DNA from: Symsagittifera roscoffensis
Lineage: Eukaryota > Xenacoelomorpha > Acoela > Convolutidae
Reading direction: 5' to 3'
Assembly: GCF_963678635.1 (NCBI RefSeq)
Contig: NC_087064.1
Location: 498,001-562,000, forward strand
Length of the DNA: 64,000 nucleotides
Shown: in pieces, positions 12,473 through 24,000 of the stretch
Layout of the letters: each line of letters starts with the position of its first letter
Position numbering within the stretch: the first letter of the stretch is position 1
Program-made: the position numbers and the translations under genes
Notes under the pieces: generated by a model
Databases searched by the model: none
Told to the model about the DNA's origin: nothing
What the model saw: only the letters and a program-made list of their open reading frames with translations

Positions 12473-13649
12473 TGTAACATTCGCCCGGAAGTACATATCG
12501 ACGGAAAATAGAGCCAAGCTATAAAACGACTGGCTAACGTCTAAACAAAGCTCTACATGCTTTTAACCGTCTCAACCAAAGCCAGTTCTTTTGGTGGTCT
12601 TTCTAACATCGGGTCGACAAAAACGTTACTGCTTTCGGCTTCGGTCAAAACACTCAGATTAACTTAGATACATGCAAAATTAGTGAGCTCATGGCTGGGT
12701 CTCAGTATCCCCAGATCACGAGGTCACTCCTAAAATCAGGGCTACCACAACTTATTTAATTATTATTGTTTTTGTTCAGTGGATAAAAATAATCATCTCC
12801 ATCGACCAGAATGCGCCAAAATGCAGATTCAGCAGATTCGAGATTTTAGCAGCGAACCTTCCGAATTGGCGGTTTTAAGAGATTAACAACGTTATTGGGA
12901 CGATTAGTCAAACGGTGAAGGCTAGAATATTCTGGTGTTTCAAATTTTTAAATTTTCGAAGTATGACGTCATATTTCTGAGAAACGTCAGAAATGGCCAT
13001 TTTGGCAGAAAACCGGAGAAAACACAACAAATCGCAGAGTTAGCAGAGACCGTTCCGAGTTGCAACTATTGTGTCGCTACAATATTTGCAAGGCCGTTGC
13101 GAACAACGTTGAAGGGTGGAAGACAGCCTTCCGGAAGGAGAATAAAGGCCTTATTTCCCCGGATTCAGGAATCCGGAGGGGTCTCGGGACTGGAACTTTT
13201 ATTATCTTATATAAATTTTTATCTTCCCTGTCATGTCCTGAGTTGAATTTAATTAACATCTGAATTCATTTTGCTAGGATGAGAAGCTAGGAGTTGGGGG
13301 AAAGGGTTGATCCATCTTCGATGGAGATGATGATTTTATCTACTGAACAAAAATAATAATAATTCAATAATTAGTAGTAGCCCTGATTTTAGGAGTGACC
13401 TCGTGGTCTGGGGATACTGACACCCAGCCACGAGCTCACTATTTCTGCATGTAATCTAGTTAATTTGAGTGTTCTGACCGAAGCCGAAAGCAGTAACAAT
13501 TTTGTCGACCCGATGTTAGAAAGACCACCGAAATTACTGGCTTGGTAGAGACGGTGAAAAGCATGTAGAGCTCTGTTTAGACTTTGGCCAGTCGTCTTAG
13601 AACCTAGCTTTATTTTCCGTCGATATGTATCTTCCCGGCGAATGTTACA
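12473..13649. mobile_element. TGTRACATTCG repeat, foldback derivative
   Basis: Starts TGTAACATTCGCCCGGAAG and ends with its inverted form (...CGGCGAATGTTACA). The left part (12473 to about 12797) is the outer end of the family in plus orientation. It is joined directly to a full reverse copy whose inner end (GACCAGAATGCGCC) starts at about 12799. The result is outer end, inner end, outer end: a foldback element made only of terminal sequence. Short ORFs inside are not conserved between copies. Confidence 0.75.
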
Positions 13650-13713
13650 TAGATGTTTTTTTGGCGCTCCTGGTTGTTATTCTTTTTTAACATCATGGCC
13701 GGCAGAACCGTTA
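13650..13713. other. 64 bp spacer between two TGTRACATTCG repeats
   Basis: Unremarkable sequence separating the right end of one repeat copy from the left end of the next. The last three bases before the next repeat are TTA, which also follow that repeat at 14582-14584, so TTA may be a 3 bp target duplication of the 868 bp copy. Confidence 0.4.
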
Positions 13714-14581
13714 TGTAACATTCGCCCGGAAGATACATATCGACGGAAAATAAAACTAAGTCCTAAGACGACTGTCTAACGTCTAAACATTGCTTTACAT
13801 TTTTTTAACCGTCTCTCCCAAGCCAGTACTTTTGGTGGTCTTTCCAACATCGGGTCGACAAAAATGTTACTGCTTTCGGCTTCGGTCAAAACACTCAAAT
13901 TAACTAGATTACATGCAGAAAAAGTGAGCTCATGGCTGGGTCTCAGTATCCCCAGACCACGAGGTCCCTCCTAAAGTCAGGGCTACTACTATTTATTGAA
14001 ATATTTTTGTTTTTGTTCAGTAGATAAAAATCATCATCTGCATCGAAGATGGATCAACCCTTTCCCCCAACTCCTAGCTTCTCATCTTAGTAGAATGAAT
14101 TCAGATGTTCATTATATTCAAATCAGGACATGACAGGGAAGCTAAAAGTTTATATAAGTTAATAAAAGTTCCAGTCCCGAGACCCCTCCGGATTCCTGAA
14201 TCCGGGGAAATAAGGCCTTTATTCTCCTTCCGGAAGGCTGTCTTCCACCCTTCAACGTTGTTCGCAACGGCCTTGCTACTTCTGCAATTCGTCGTTGTTT
14301 TTCAAGCACAATTCTCGTTGTTCACGCTATCGCAACTAATGTTGTTGTGTTTTTCTTCCGATTTTCTGCCAAAATGGCCGTTTCTGACGTTTCTCAGAAA
14401 TATGACGTCATACTTCGAATTTTTAAAATTTCAAGAGACCAGAATATCTTGACCTTCACCGTTTGACTAATCGTTCCAATAACGTCGTTAATCGCTTAAA
14501 ACCGTCAATTCGGAAGGTTCGCTGTTAAAAAACTCGAATATGCTGAATCTGCATTTTGGTCCATTCTGGTCGAATGTCACA
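13714..14581 (+). mobile_element. TGTRACATTCG repeat, complete 868 bp copy (left flank of giant element A)
   Basis: Begins TGTAACATTCGCCCGGAAG and ends TTCTGGTCGAATGTCACA, giving short imperfect inverted ends. It contains a TATA-like TTTATATAAG at about 14150, the motif ATCCGGAGGGGTCT (reverse strand) that is also abundant in the giant element's leader, and a TGACGTCA site near the right side. The sequence of giant element A begins immediately after it. It can be read either as an independent MITE-like insertion flanked by TTA or as the left terminal repeat of the giant element. Confidence 0.7.
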
Positions 14582-17500
14582 TTAACGAGCACTCCGCGCC
14601 GAGCGGATGCTCACATTAACGCCCTTAATAGGCCGAAACCGCCGGGGTGGAAGGGTAGTTCGGAACGCGGAAGCCTTTCGGATTACCGTGAATAGCTTTT
14701 TAACCTAGTTAAGACCGAAAAGTCACGAACCAGGAAGGGTGGGGTGATTCGCGGTCCCGTCATCTCTTGAGTGGTCCGTGACCAAAACACTTAAAGACAT
14801 ATGTGAAACCAAACAAATGTAGTATAGTACCCAAGAAAAACAAAAAAAGCATAAAAACAACTGAAAAAACCAAAAACTGTAATAAGAAAAAGTAAAAAAT
14901 CAGTAGAAATCATCCCCCCAGACAAGATGGGATCCGACCCCACCCGTTTGTTGTTGAAAAATATATTGCTGTTACAGGCATTTATATCAGTCAGCATCGT
15001 TACGATCAATTTTGTAGCCCGTTTGTGAGGCTTGTACTGAAGGGTTATTTGAGCATTTAAGCACGTTAATGATAAATTGCGCTCAATCCGGAAAGGTCAG
15101 CTGATTTGCGCTCAATTCGGAAGGGTCTTGGGAGAAGACTGATCCGGCAAGCAGTACAAGGAGTAACAAGAAGGGGTTCAACGACCACAAAAATCGATTG
15201 TTGGGTATCGTTAGCAAGTTTTGTATCCCTTTTGGTACAAAAAATTAAGATAGGAATCTGTGGGGACCTCGACAGTGCTGCACTGTAGTGACCCTTCACC
15301 GAAATGCGAATATCCGAGTTAAGCACCTGAATTCGTATATTGAACAAACCCGGAGGGGTATAGTGTTACTAATATTTTTACTTTTATAACCTATATTAAT
15401 ACTCTTATATCGTTTTTCAGTGAAAAACACAGAGAGCAGACCTGTTTTTAGGGTCAAAATAGCGATATTTTGATTCCCCCACAAATCGCGATTTTTGAAA
15501 TATCGATAATTTTTTGAAACGGAAAAAAGCGCTAAAGTAGTGTGTTGCATTGTAACTGCACTACTACAATAGATAGAACCGGTTAAGTTTAGTTCGCAAG
15601 TGGTTGGCACTATTTTGGAACCAAAAACCGAATTTTCGTGAATTTTGAGAAAACGGAACACTATAAATTCAGAAAATTTTTTGAAATTTTTGAGTTAGGA
15701 AGTAAAAATAGTTGTTCGGACAACGTCCACTAGTGAATCTACAAGTTTTAAAACCCGCTTCCCGAAAGCCTTCCGGGTTGCAGAGAAATCGAACTTAACG
15801 TGTTTGATTTGGTGGATTCATCAATCCGGAGGGGTACAGGTAGCATAGTTTTTTTCAAATTTTTCAACTAAAGCGTTTTAGATCGGGTCTTTTGCATTGA
15901 ACTAGAAAAGTATAGGCCTTCTGAGCTCGGATCAATAATTTTTAGATCGAAAAGAACAGAATTGCGGAAAAAGTTAGGCGGAACCTATAAGAGAGAAATT
16001 TCTTGACTTTAGAAAAAAGACGTTTTGGTTAATAACTTTGGAACTACTGGGCATATCCAGTTGATCTTGGTACCAATAGATCAGAAATTAGCCGAGCTTA
16101 CTGATAGGGACAAAAGTTTTTCGGAAAAGTGAGCGGGAAAAGTTTTTGAGATTGTTTTTAGCAAATTCATCAATTTGGGAGGGTAGACCCTTCACGTTTT
16201 ATAATTTTTTTTAGGAAAGCCCTTACACCCCAACCAAAAGATAATAGCGGTTGAATAAAGTAACTTTAGGCTGTTCTAGACAAAAAGGGATGGCTAAAGA
16301 CACAGGAAAACCTTAATCGAGCCGAAGTTAGGCTAGCGATAAGACCCTTCACAGTTAGCGTGAATTGTCAAATAAGAGGCTTAACTTCAATCCGGAAGGG
16401 TTTAGGAAAGCATTACATACCCTTCCTAGTTAATTGAAAAAACAAAATAGCATCGGAGAACGTATCCGGAGGGGTATAAGTTGAAACAAGGAAATCTCCG
16501 AAAAGCTACTTTTACAAAACCAGATGGCTCCCAATCCGGAGGGGTCAAAAATTTTTTAAATTCGGAGGGGTCCAAATCCGGAGGGGTCTTGTATTTGCTA
16601 ACTCAGAGGGGTCCCAACCCGAAGGGGTCAAAAATTTTTCAAATTCGGAGGGGTCCGAATCCGGAGGGATTCGAATCCGGAGGGGTCTAAATCTTGCCAG
16701 TCCGGAAGGGTCCTATTTTTGCCAATCCGGAGGGTTATTATTTTATTAAAAGACTTAGGTAAACAGAAGAAACACTACAGTGAAAGGTAATAGGTTATTA
16801 GCAGACAGGCTAGGAATCAGTGACTGCACTGGTATTTTGCCTTTCAATAAAAACCAGACCAAAACAAAACAGGTCCGAACTCGGAGATTCGCGACACTAA
16901 GTCTAAACCAAAAAGAGCGTAATTCATTGGTGTGGATTGAAACCCAAAACGTTTTTGTGAGAAGTGACTGCCCTGAGGATTTTAGTAGGTCTAGCTCGGG
17001 CAGTTCGGAGGCAGATAGGTAACACAGTACTCGGTGGGTGCAATAGACGCCCACTTGAGAAAATTACAGCCTTCAAAGTTTTGTCTGTTTGGTGCAGCAC
17101 CAAGCGGGGAAAGCTTTTTCTTTAGAAGAAAAGTTCGACTATTGTACTGCGATCGACTAAAAGTACAATACACATACGTTTTTATAGAGGTACTCATATT
17201 CTGTCATTATATATTTTTTTTGTTGTTTTTGATTTTAAAATCAACGTAATTTGTGCTTGATTGGATAGTGAGTACACTATCTTTGAAGATGACTGATATC
17301 ATCATATTGTGCTAGCACTCAGATCTTACGACCGATAATCGGTTAGTGTGAATAAATTATATACGAGCTGTACTCTGATAATATACAGTGATTCGTGGTC
17401 ACTATTTAATAGAGTCTTGTGAAATTTGTTGTGTTGTGTCATTATTATTGATAGTCAAACTATAAGGTCACTAGCAATCGGACTGAGTGTATAGGCATTA

Positions 17501-17596
17501 AGAAGTGAGAAACTGAGACTGAGTCTAGACAAGTGATGGATACCTAAACGAGGTAATAGCTCTAGGAAACTCATACCTAAAAAGCAAAGAGAAACA
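14582..17596 (+). other. Leader / 5' non-coding region of copy A
   Basis: About 3 kb without credible ORFs, conserved (diverged) at 61433-64000 on the minus strand. Short motifs of the type TCCGGAGGGGT and GAAGGGTC, or their complements (GACCCTTC), recur through it, and a near-duplicate of TTGCGCTCAATCCGGAAAGG occurs twice at about 15076-15125. The region next to gag (about 17340-17590) is AT-rich. It could contain an LTR and a packaging leader, but no matching terminal copy exists at the 3' end. Confidence 0.7.
16456..16737 (+). repeat. Degenerate tandem TCCGGAGGGGTC motif array
   Basis: At least nine near-copies of TCCGGAGGGGTC (variants TTCGGAGGGGTC, CCGAAGGGGTC, TCCGGAAGGGTC) follow one another with short spacers of the type AAAAATTTTT or CAAA. 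Isolated copies also occur at about 15349, 15821 and 16390. The matching part of copy B (about 62160-62340) keeps only a few, so array size varies between copies. The same motif lies inside the TGTRACATTCG repeats. Confidence 0.85.
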
Positions 17597-19156
17597 ATGA
17601 CCGACCCTTTTGTGGATTGGATCAAACGAGCCCGGACCGACAAAGGGGAGACGGTTTCAGGCAGAATGGTTGAAACTAGGAGTCAGAAGTCCTCAGAAGA
17701 GCGAGAAGAAATGTTAGAAGTGGAGGTCAATACGGACCATGCCATGAATGACAACCAGGAAGTACATGGAGTGGAAGGGAGAGGCAGAAGGCTGGCAAGT
17801 GAATCTACTCCGGTAGAATAAGGCCATGATTTTGCCACTTCCACCGGGACATTGGACCCAGAGGAGATGTCGGAACTGTCCGACATCTCAACTGAAATAG
17901 TGGGAGCTAGAAGATCTCCAACAGACAACACTATGATGGCAGGCGGGACTGAGAAACAGACAACGTCCTCATCGTTCTCAGAAAGAATGAGGAACACTTT
18001 AGGAAACATCTTTCCATTCACCATGGGAGTGGGCACAGGAAATGAAGGTGAATCCCAGGAGGAAGAAGAGGACAAAGACGAACAAGTGGATTTTGGATCT
18101 CAAGTCAGCCTCAATTTTTCGACCCAGGAGAATGAGGCATACGTCGAAAGAGAGACTGGAAACATGGACAAATTTGGTGTGGTGAGAACGATAAGCAAAG
18201 AGGTAAACACACCGGGCCAGTCAAGAGGTTTCGCGCTTATAACTAATTCAGAGCCGCGAACTGGGGAGAGTAGAAATAAAGGGCTAGGCAACGCATTGGC
18301 GGATCCTGAAGTGGATAATGAAAAGACGTCGAGGCAGAGAGTTTAGGCCCGAATCTCGACCAGCACGAAGCTACCTGGGACCGACAGGGTCACACCGCCA
18401 CTAGTGACGCCACTCGTGGATAACGGGGCAGCATTAGAAGAAGCCTTGAACAACATAGTGGGCAATATAGGAGAACAAAATGAACAGATGTCTAGAAGAA
18501 TGAGTGAACTAGAAAGAGCAGTTCACATTGAAAGGGAAAGTCTGCGGGAAAAAATAAACCGCAAAAGACAAGAAGTTGGTAGGAGCAAAAAACGCTTGAA
18601 AGAAAGAACGGACGAGCACATAGCGAAGAACTTGTCGCGAATGACAAGAGAAGCGGAACAGAGAGAGTTACGCTTAAGAGACGACATGGTGAAGTTAAGA
18701 ATTCAGCAAGAGCAGTCTCTTGGGACTCTTGACACAAAGATAGACGCGACGATGGAGAGGCGAACTCAGGCTATCATGGATAGGTTGGACGGGCTACTAG
18801 GCAGCAAGAGTGGACAAAAAGAAGGGGAACCGAACTCGGGAGGTCCCAGCTGGGAGCCGAAGGTGAACTTCAATGACCATAAAAGGAGGAGGACATATAG
18901 ATCCACTAGAGGTAGGGGCAGTTCATCAGGCTATGCCACAAGGGACAATAGAACACAGGGGTTCCGAACAGTAGAGCAAGTTCAACGGGGAACAGACAGA
19001 CCTCTAACGAACGACCAACGCAAGGCACACATGCGACTGGGAGAAGTGATTCCGGTAACAGGAGACATGCGAGCCCAGGGAGGAGTCATATGGGCCAAGG
19101 GGGAAACACTCACGGCGATTCGGATTGCAGGGATGCACCGAATACAGAGCCTTTGA
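17597..19156 (+). pseudogene. Pre-gag / gag N-terminal coiled-coil protein, copy A
   Basis: One frame from ATG 17597 to TGA 19154-19156, interrupted by TAA at 17819-17821 and TAG at 18344-18346, where copy B has sense codons. The first 250 codons are acidic and low-complexity (poly-Glu near 18055). Around residues 290-400 is a strong heptad-like coiled coil rich in Glu, Arg and Lys, followed by a basic Arg/Gly/Ser-rich tail (KRRRTYRSTRGRGSS). A role in Gag multimerisation and RNA binding is inferred. In copy B the homologous frame is open further upstream, to an ATG at 61426; copy A carries an in-frame TGA there, so the natural start may lie upstream of 17597. Confidence 0.75.
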
Positions 19157-20172
19157 CAAGGTGTGAGGACACTCAGGCGGGACACTCAAGTGATGCTACG
19201 GCAATGGCCACAGCCTTTGAACCCCTAAACAGGTCTTTGGAGACATTCCTTGTAAGGTTATCCAGAACCAATGAACGCAGAGAGAAGTCCAGAAGAGTCT
19301 TTAAGAAACCAAGATGCTATAAAGACGAATCTGATGGCTGTATTGATACCTGGATAGAAGTAATGAAACTGCATTTCGAGGAAGAGGAGTTGTCGGAAAG
19401 ACAAGAATGCAGTGCGCTCACCAGTTATTTGGAAGGGACAGCCCTGAACTGTGTCACGGTCAAGAAGCAATATCAGCGTGACACAGCCGAGAAAATCGTC
19501 AAAATCTTGTTAAACCGTTTTGGATCAGGGGTGCAGGGGCACCAGATGATGATGCGCTTCGAGAAACGGAGGCAACGAGAGGATGAAACGATAGACAAGT
19601 TTCTAGACGACTTGGAAATGCTGAGAAGACGCAGCCAACCGGATGAGTCAAACCGAAGGATGAACCTGGCAGTAGCCTCAAAATTCATCGATGGTGTGAA
19701 GAATGATGAACTTCGGACAATGCTGGCAACGCATTACACGCCACTATCAACCAATGCGCCAACACCAGAGGAGTTGAGGCTCAACTCAAAAGAATATCTT
19801 TTATTGAAACCTCCTTCGAGATCTGGTTATTATAAGAACAATTATGGCAATTTTAACAATGGGCCAGCAAACCAAGGGAACAACTGGTACAAACCAAGGG
19901 ATGATATGGACAAGAGACGCTCTTGTGCCAATTGCAGTTCAACAGACCATCATGTGTCGGCATGCCCAACTTACAAACAAGGCATGAAAGCAATAGGCTT
20001 CAGCCTCGAGAGTGAAGATGCGTCAGAATTGGACCAGGAGGAGTTCGTGAGAGGAGTAATTGCAAAATTCGGCCCGAGGTGTTTCTTTTGCAACTTGGAA
20101 GGTCATTTTAAATCAGATTGTCCGCAATTCTGGGATGCAGTGGCAGACATCAAGCATCCAAGGATTGAATAA
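19090..20172 (+). pseudogene. Gag (capsid-like domain plus two CCHC zinc knuckles), copy A
   Basis: Frame -1 relative to the preceding ORF, overlapping it by 67 bases. Residues about 75-230 match the Ty3-type retrotransposon gag/capsid pattern (TWIEVMKLHFEEEELSER..., YLEGTALNC, FEKRRQREDETIDKFLDDLE). Two zinc knuckles follow, CANCSSTDHHVSAC and CFFCNLEGHFKSDC, both C-x2-C-x4-H-x4-C and intact. A TAA at 20170-20172 interrupts the frame where copy B has a sense codon; the frame continues into the protease. Expected role: particle assembly and RNA packaging. Confidence 0.88.
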
Positions 20173-21378
20173 GCTTTGTCAGTAGTGAAAGCCAGCAAGG
20201 CTCGCCTGTTGAATGAAGCGGAGGCACGCAGAAAAGACAAACCTCAGGAACTGGCGACGAAGAAAATGCAAGCGGTAACTGAAGAGACAGGTGAACCGGA
20301 ACCAGTGACTGCGGCCGATGACTTCAAGATTGATTATAGGGCAGCCGCGAGGGATGCTCTAAATAGAGTGCTGCAGGAACTGGTGACGAAAGAGATCGAA
20401 CAAAAAGTGAAACTCGAACTGGAGAATGAGAAACTACAGGAGCAATTGAATACCTTCGAAGCAACGGAGGTCGAGGAGACTAAAGCACCAAGCAGTTTGA
20501 GCATGAAACTTAATGTGATCTCCGATCAGAGGTTCGGCATGGTGCCACAAGGAAGTAAGATACAGTCGATAATCTCAGTGGCTGGACACCAGGTAATCAG
20601 AAATCTGAGTGAACCATCCGAGTTCACTTTGATGCATTTGAACACATATGCAGACTATCTGAGGCAGGTTGAGCCACGCACTGAGTCGAGAGCTGTGCGA
20701 GCACTACTAATAACAGGTGGCCCTCGCACAAAGAAACTTCATGGACGCTACCTGGAGGTCTATGGGCCGTATCAAGTGATGCTGAACGTGGATGGGATCA
20801 GTATCTACACTAGGACTTGTGTAACAACAGACAGTGACCAGATAGGGCAGATCTATTTGGGTGAGGAGGAACTCAAAGTCCGCAGGATAAGCCATGACGC
20901 CATGATGGAACAGGATGCAGTACACATTGGGTATGAAGCAGATGTGACCGCACATCTGCTCGACACCAACGGAACGAAAATGGGAGTCACAGGGCTTCTG
21001 GACACAGGAGCGGTAGTGAGTGTGATGCCAATAAAAATTTGGGAAAGAATGGGCTTCACGAGGAAAGATCTGATTCCAACGAATCTCCGACTGGCCGCCG
21101 CCAATTGAGAGGCGATTTACGAAGCTGGAAGAACGCCGATAACAGTTCTCCACATGGGTGGACGAGATCTATGGATGAGCGTCCTGGTTGTAGAGAATTT
21201 AGACGACGCCGACCAATTCATCTTGGGCAGAGATTTTGTCAGGAATTTTGAAGTGATGATTGACTTGAACAACGGTCTGATACGGATTAGAAACCCGGAC
21301 CGGAAGTATGTTAAGAAACCAATTAATAGAATAATAACAGACGAAAACAAGGTGCCAATTTTTTATATAGAAAAGTAA
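20173..21378 (+). pseudogene. Gag-protease linker and retropepsin, copy A
   Basis: Same frame as gag. A Lys/Glu-rich helical linker (to about 20500) leads into a conserved segment and then an aspartic protease: LLDTGAVVSVMP (catalytic Asp at 21001-21003) and the later FILGRDF motif. The enzyme would cut the Gag-Pol polyprotein as a dimer. A TGA at 21106-21108 breaks the protease (copy B keeps Arg there). The frame ends at TAA 21376-21378 through a 1-base loss relative to copy B. Catalytic motifs are preserved, but the ORF is not. Confidence 0.9.
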
Positions 21379-22142
21379 AACTACAGCCAGGACAAGCTGT
21401 GGTGGCAAATTTTAGAATGAGAAATTTGAATTCGTTAAGTGATAGTAAACAGGTTTGCTTAGTACTGAATCCAAATAGTCAGAGTTCGATGATTTTAGGC
21501 CGGAGCTTCTCGGTAACGCGAAACGGACTGTGTGTCAGTGTGTTATTGAACACACTGGACACCACGGTTTCAATCCAGCGTGGAAAGAAGCTTGGTTACG
21601 CTTTGCCGATGAGGACCGACTATGAGGAGACACAAAACTTGAAGAAACATAATGCGAAAGACTGTCCTTATCATGCCAACAAAGATAAAATTTTAAAGAG
21701 GGTTGATGAATTAAAATCTATTCATAAATTGTTTTCAATGAAATCCGAAACGGACGACGGCTTCTCGAATTTTCCGGAACGCCCCTCGTCATACGAACTA
21801 GAATCTGGCAAACCGGTTTTGCCAGAGATAGAACATTTAAAAGGGAAAATAGGTGAGGGAGATTTCAAAAATTGCGGGACGTTTTAAATCGGAACGCGGT
21901 TGTATTTTCAAAACATAAAGCGGATATCGGTTGCTGTAACTTCGTCGATCACGAAACTGAACTGGAAGAAGGTGCCGTTCCGCACAGCGAAGGCGCGAGA
22001 CGAATGATCAAAAGGTGAAATCCATCAAAAGGTGCAAACCATCAAACGGTGAAATCCTTAGGGATTCGATTAAGTACCTGGGAAGAATGGTGGACAGGCA
22101 TGGTGTGAGGCCAGATCCGGAAGCAGTAGAGGCTGTGTTGAC
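21379..22142 (+). pseudogene. Protease-RT junction and deleted RT, copy A
   Basis: The open stretch 21399-21887 encodes the region between protease and RT (RTDYEETQNLKKHNAKD..., PVLPEIEHLK). The very start of RT (VPHSEGARRM) follows near 21975-22006. Nearly the whole finger/palm region, including the catalytic YxDD box, is missing. Sequence resumes at LRDSIKYLGRM (about 22062). The junction is filled by three exact-length 17 bp tandem units (ATCAAAAGGTGAAATCC-like) at 22008-22058. No functional RT is possible from this copy. Confidence 0.88.
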
Positions 22143-22841
22143 ATGGAAGGCTCCGAGAATGGACACACAGCTATTGAGCTATTGAGCTTCCTAGGGTTTG
22201 CCAATTATTACCGTGAATTCATCAAAGGGTATGCAGACAAGGTGTATCCAATACAGAAGCTGGTGCGCAACAAAGGACAGAAGTTCGAATGGAACGATGA
22301 AGCACAGGTTGCCTTCGAGAACATAAAGCGGGAACTGTGCGAAGCGTCAGTACTAGGCATGCCTACAGAAAAGGGCATGTATGTTCTTGACACAGACGCG
22401 TCGGTAGTAGCCATCTCAGGAATATTGCATCAGGAACAAGAGTGGAACGGAAGAACAGTTCTCCGTCCCATTGCATATGGCAGCAAAGTTTTGAGTGACA
22501 CTGAGATGAAATATGGTGCACCGAAAGCAGAAATGTTTGCAGTGGTCACATTTGTGGATAAATACTGCGGATACTTGGGGAGCGCTCCCTTTACGTTACG
22601 CGTGGACAACAGAGCGTTATCCTGGTTGAGGACCTACTCGATGGATCAGAGTTATATTGGTAGATGGATAGTAAGATTGGATGGCTACCATATGATAATC
22701 GAACACAGGATGCGTGATAAACACCAGAATGCAGACAACCTCAGCAAGAAAACTGAGTTCTATGAAAAATTGGAACAGAAGCAAGCCAATCAGGCAGAAA
22801 TAAAGGAAGGATTCTCGCTTCTGGACAATCAAAACTTATGA
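22143..22841 (+). pseudogene. RT thumb/connection and RNase H, copy A
   Basis: Begins in the RT C-terminal region (LGFANYYREFIKGYADKVYP, a hallmark of Ty3/Gypsy RT). RNase H follows with DTDAS (first Asp), AEMFAVV (Glu), RVDNRAL (second Asp) and HQNADNLSK (final Asp), so the D-E-D-D set appears complete. It would degrade the RNA strand during reverse transcription. The ORF ends by a 1-base insertion near 22830 relative to copy B, after which the frame continues at 22864. Confidence 0.92.
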
Positions 22842-24000
22842 AGCGCTTCCCTTAACGAGATGGTTGGACAAGTCTGGGCATCCAATTCCAGTGCATCCTG
22901 AGTTACCTGTAGAGAAAGCAGCCGAGATAAAGATCCTATCCAAGGAGGACCCGGTCCCCTTGGATCTGCTGCTGCGCTCAAACCTGGTCCAACAAGAACT
23001 CTCTCGCATGAACATAAACAGCCTCTCATTATTGGATAAAACGGTGCAGGTCACACAGCAAGTGATGCGGATGCTGGGTGGATTGTTAGAAAGAGAAGTG
23101 ACCAGAGATGACCCCGAGTGGACATCAGCAGTGGCATCGCTAACAATCAGGGAGAAGATGAAGATCATGCCATCCAGACGACAACACGAAGAGAACGAGA
23201 GGGATTGTAGGACAATAGTTCAGCAACTAGTATCCTCAATAACACACAAGGTTTTAACCAGTACTTCTTACGGACGGAAAAAACAGGGAAGCAGTACGCG
23301 AAGGAAAACCGTTACCTTTGTGGACCAGGATAAAGAAGGTGAGAAGGTAGAAAAAAACCTGCAGCAAGATTGTTTGTCCGGGAAGACGAATGATGAGAAG
23401 AGCCAGCGAGTACAAGATCAGCAACCGGGACAAGAAAGTTTGTCCGGGGAGGCTGAGATAGATGAAAAAATTCCTGATGAGATACAGGACCTGGAGAACA
23501 AGGTTTTGTCCGGGAAGTTCAGATGGATGCGAAGAAGGCACAGACATGATCTGGAGGAGCGTGCAGACTCCATCAAAAACTCTTCAACAGATGACAATTC
23601 CCGAAACTCAGGAATTGATACCTACTCAGACAGGAACTCGAGCTCGGGATCAGAACTGTCAGAACTAGCGATCCACATACTACTAGTGGAAATTCGAGCA
23701 AGGGATCTGGATAGAGAGGTGTACCAGGACCCTGACAGTGATCGCTACCTCATACCGAGCGAAAGAGTCTTTGACAACGCAGCGGTTGATTTGGAAACGA
23801 TAGCGGTATCGAAACGTTCGATAAGTCTGTTGCCACAAAAAGAGGTAGTCAGGGCTGATCTTCAGCCGTTCAATCAAGAAACACAGCCGTTGGCGAAGAT
23901 TTGGTGCGTTAAGTTGGAAGAAGACACACACCAGCCCAATGAGCTGAATAGTCAGATGAGGGTCATGAAGACGTACTTGAAGGCGAGATACAGACTCTAG
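22842..24000 (+). pseudogene. Long RNase H-integrase spacer, copy A
   Basis: A 378-codon open stretch between RNase H and integrase, unusually long for Gypsy pol. It starts with a conserved segment (KSGHPIPVHPELP), then helical charged sequence. Next is a low-complexity Glu/Lys/Gln segment with three LSG[KE] repeats coded by TTGTCCGGGRA, then a Ser/Asn-rich stretch (about 23570-23670) and a conserved block near IWCVKLEEDTHQP. It ends at a TAG (23998-24000) that is a sense codon in copy B. In copy B this spacer is the site of the LINE insertion. No known domain recognised. Confidence 0.75.

Noticed and set aside
14105-14452. 115-codon ORF in the terminal repeat
   Set aside because: The homologous regions at 12935-13370 and 35600-36350 do not keep the frame, and the composition is not protein-like.
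13714-14581. 5' LTR of copy A
   Set aside because: It has TG...CA ends and a TATA-like box, but the copy at the 3' end is inverted, not direct, and no primer-binding site follows at 14582. LTR status is therefore not supported; kept as a terminal or MITE-like repeat.
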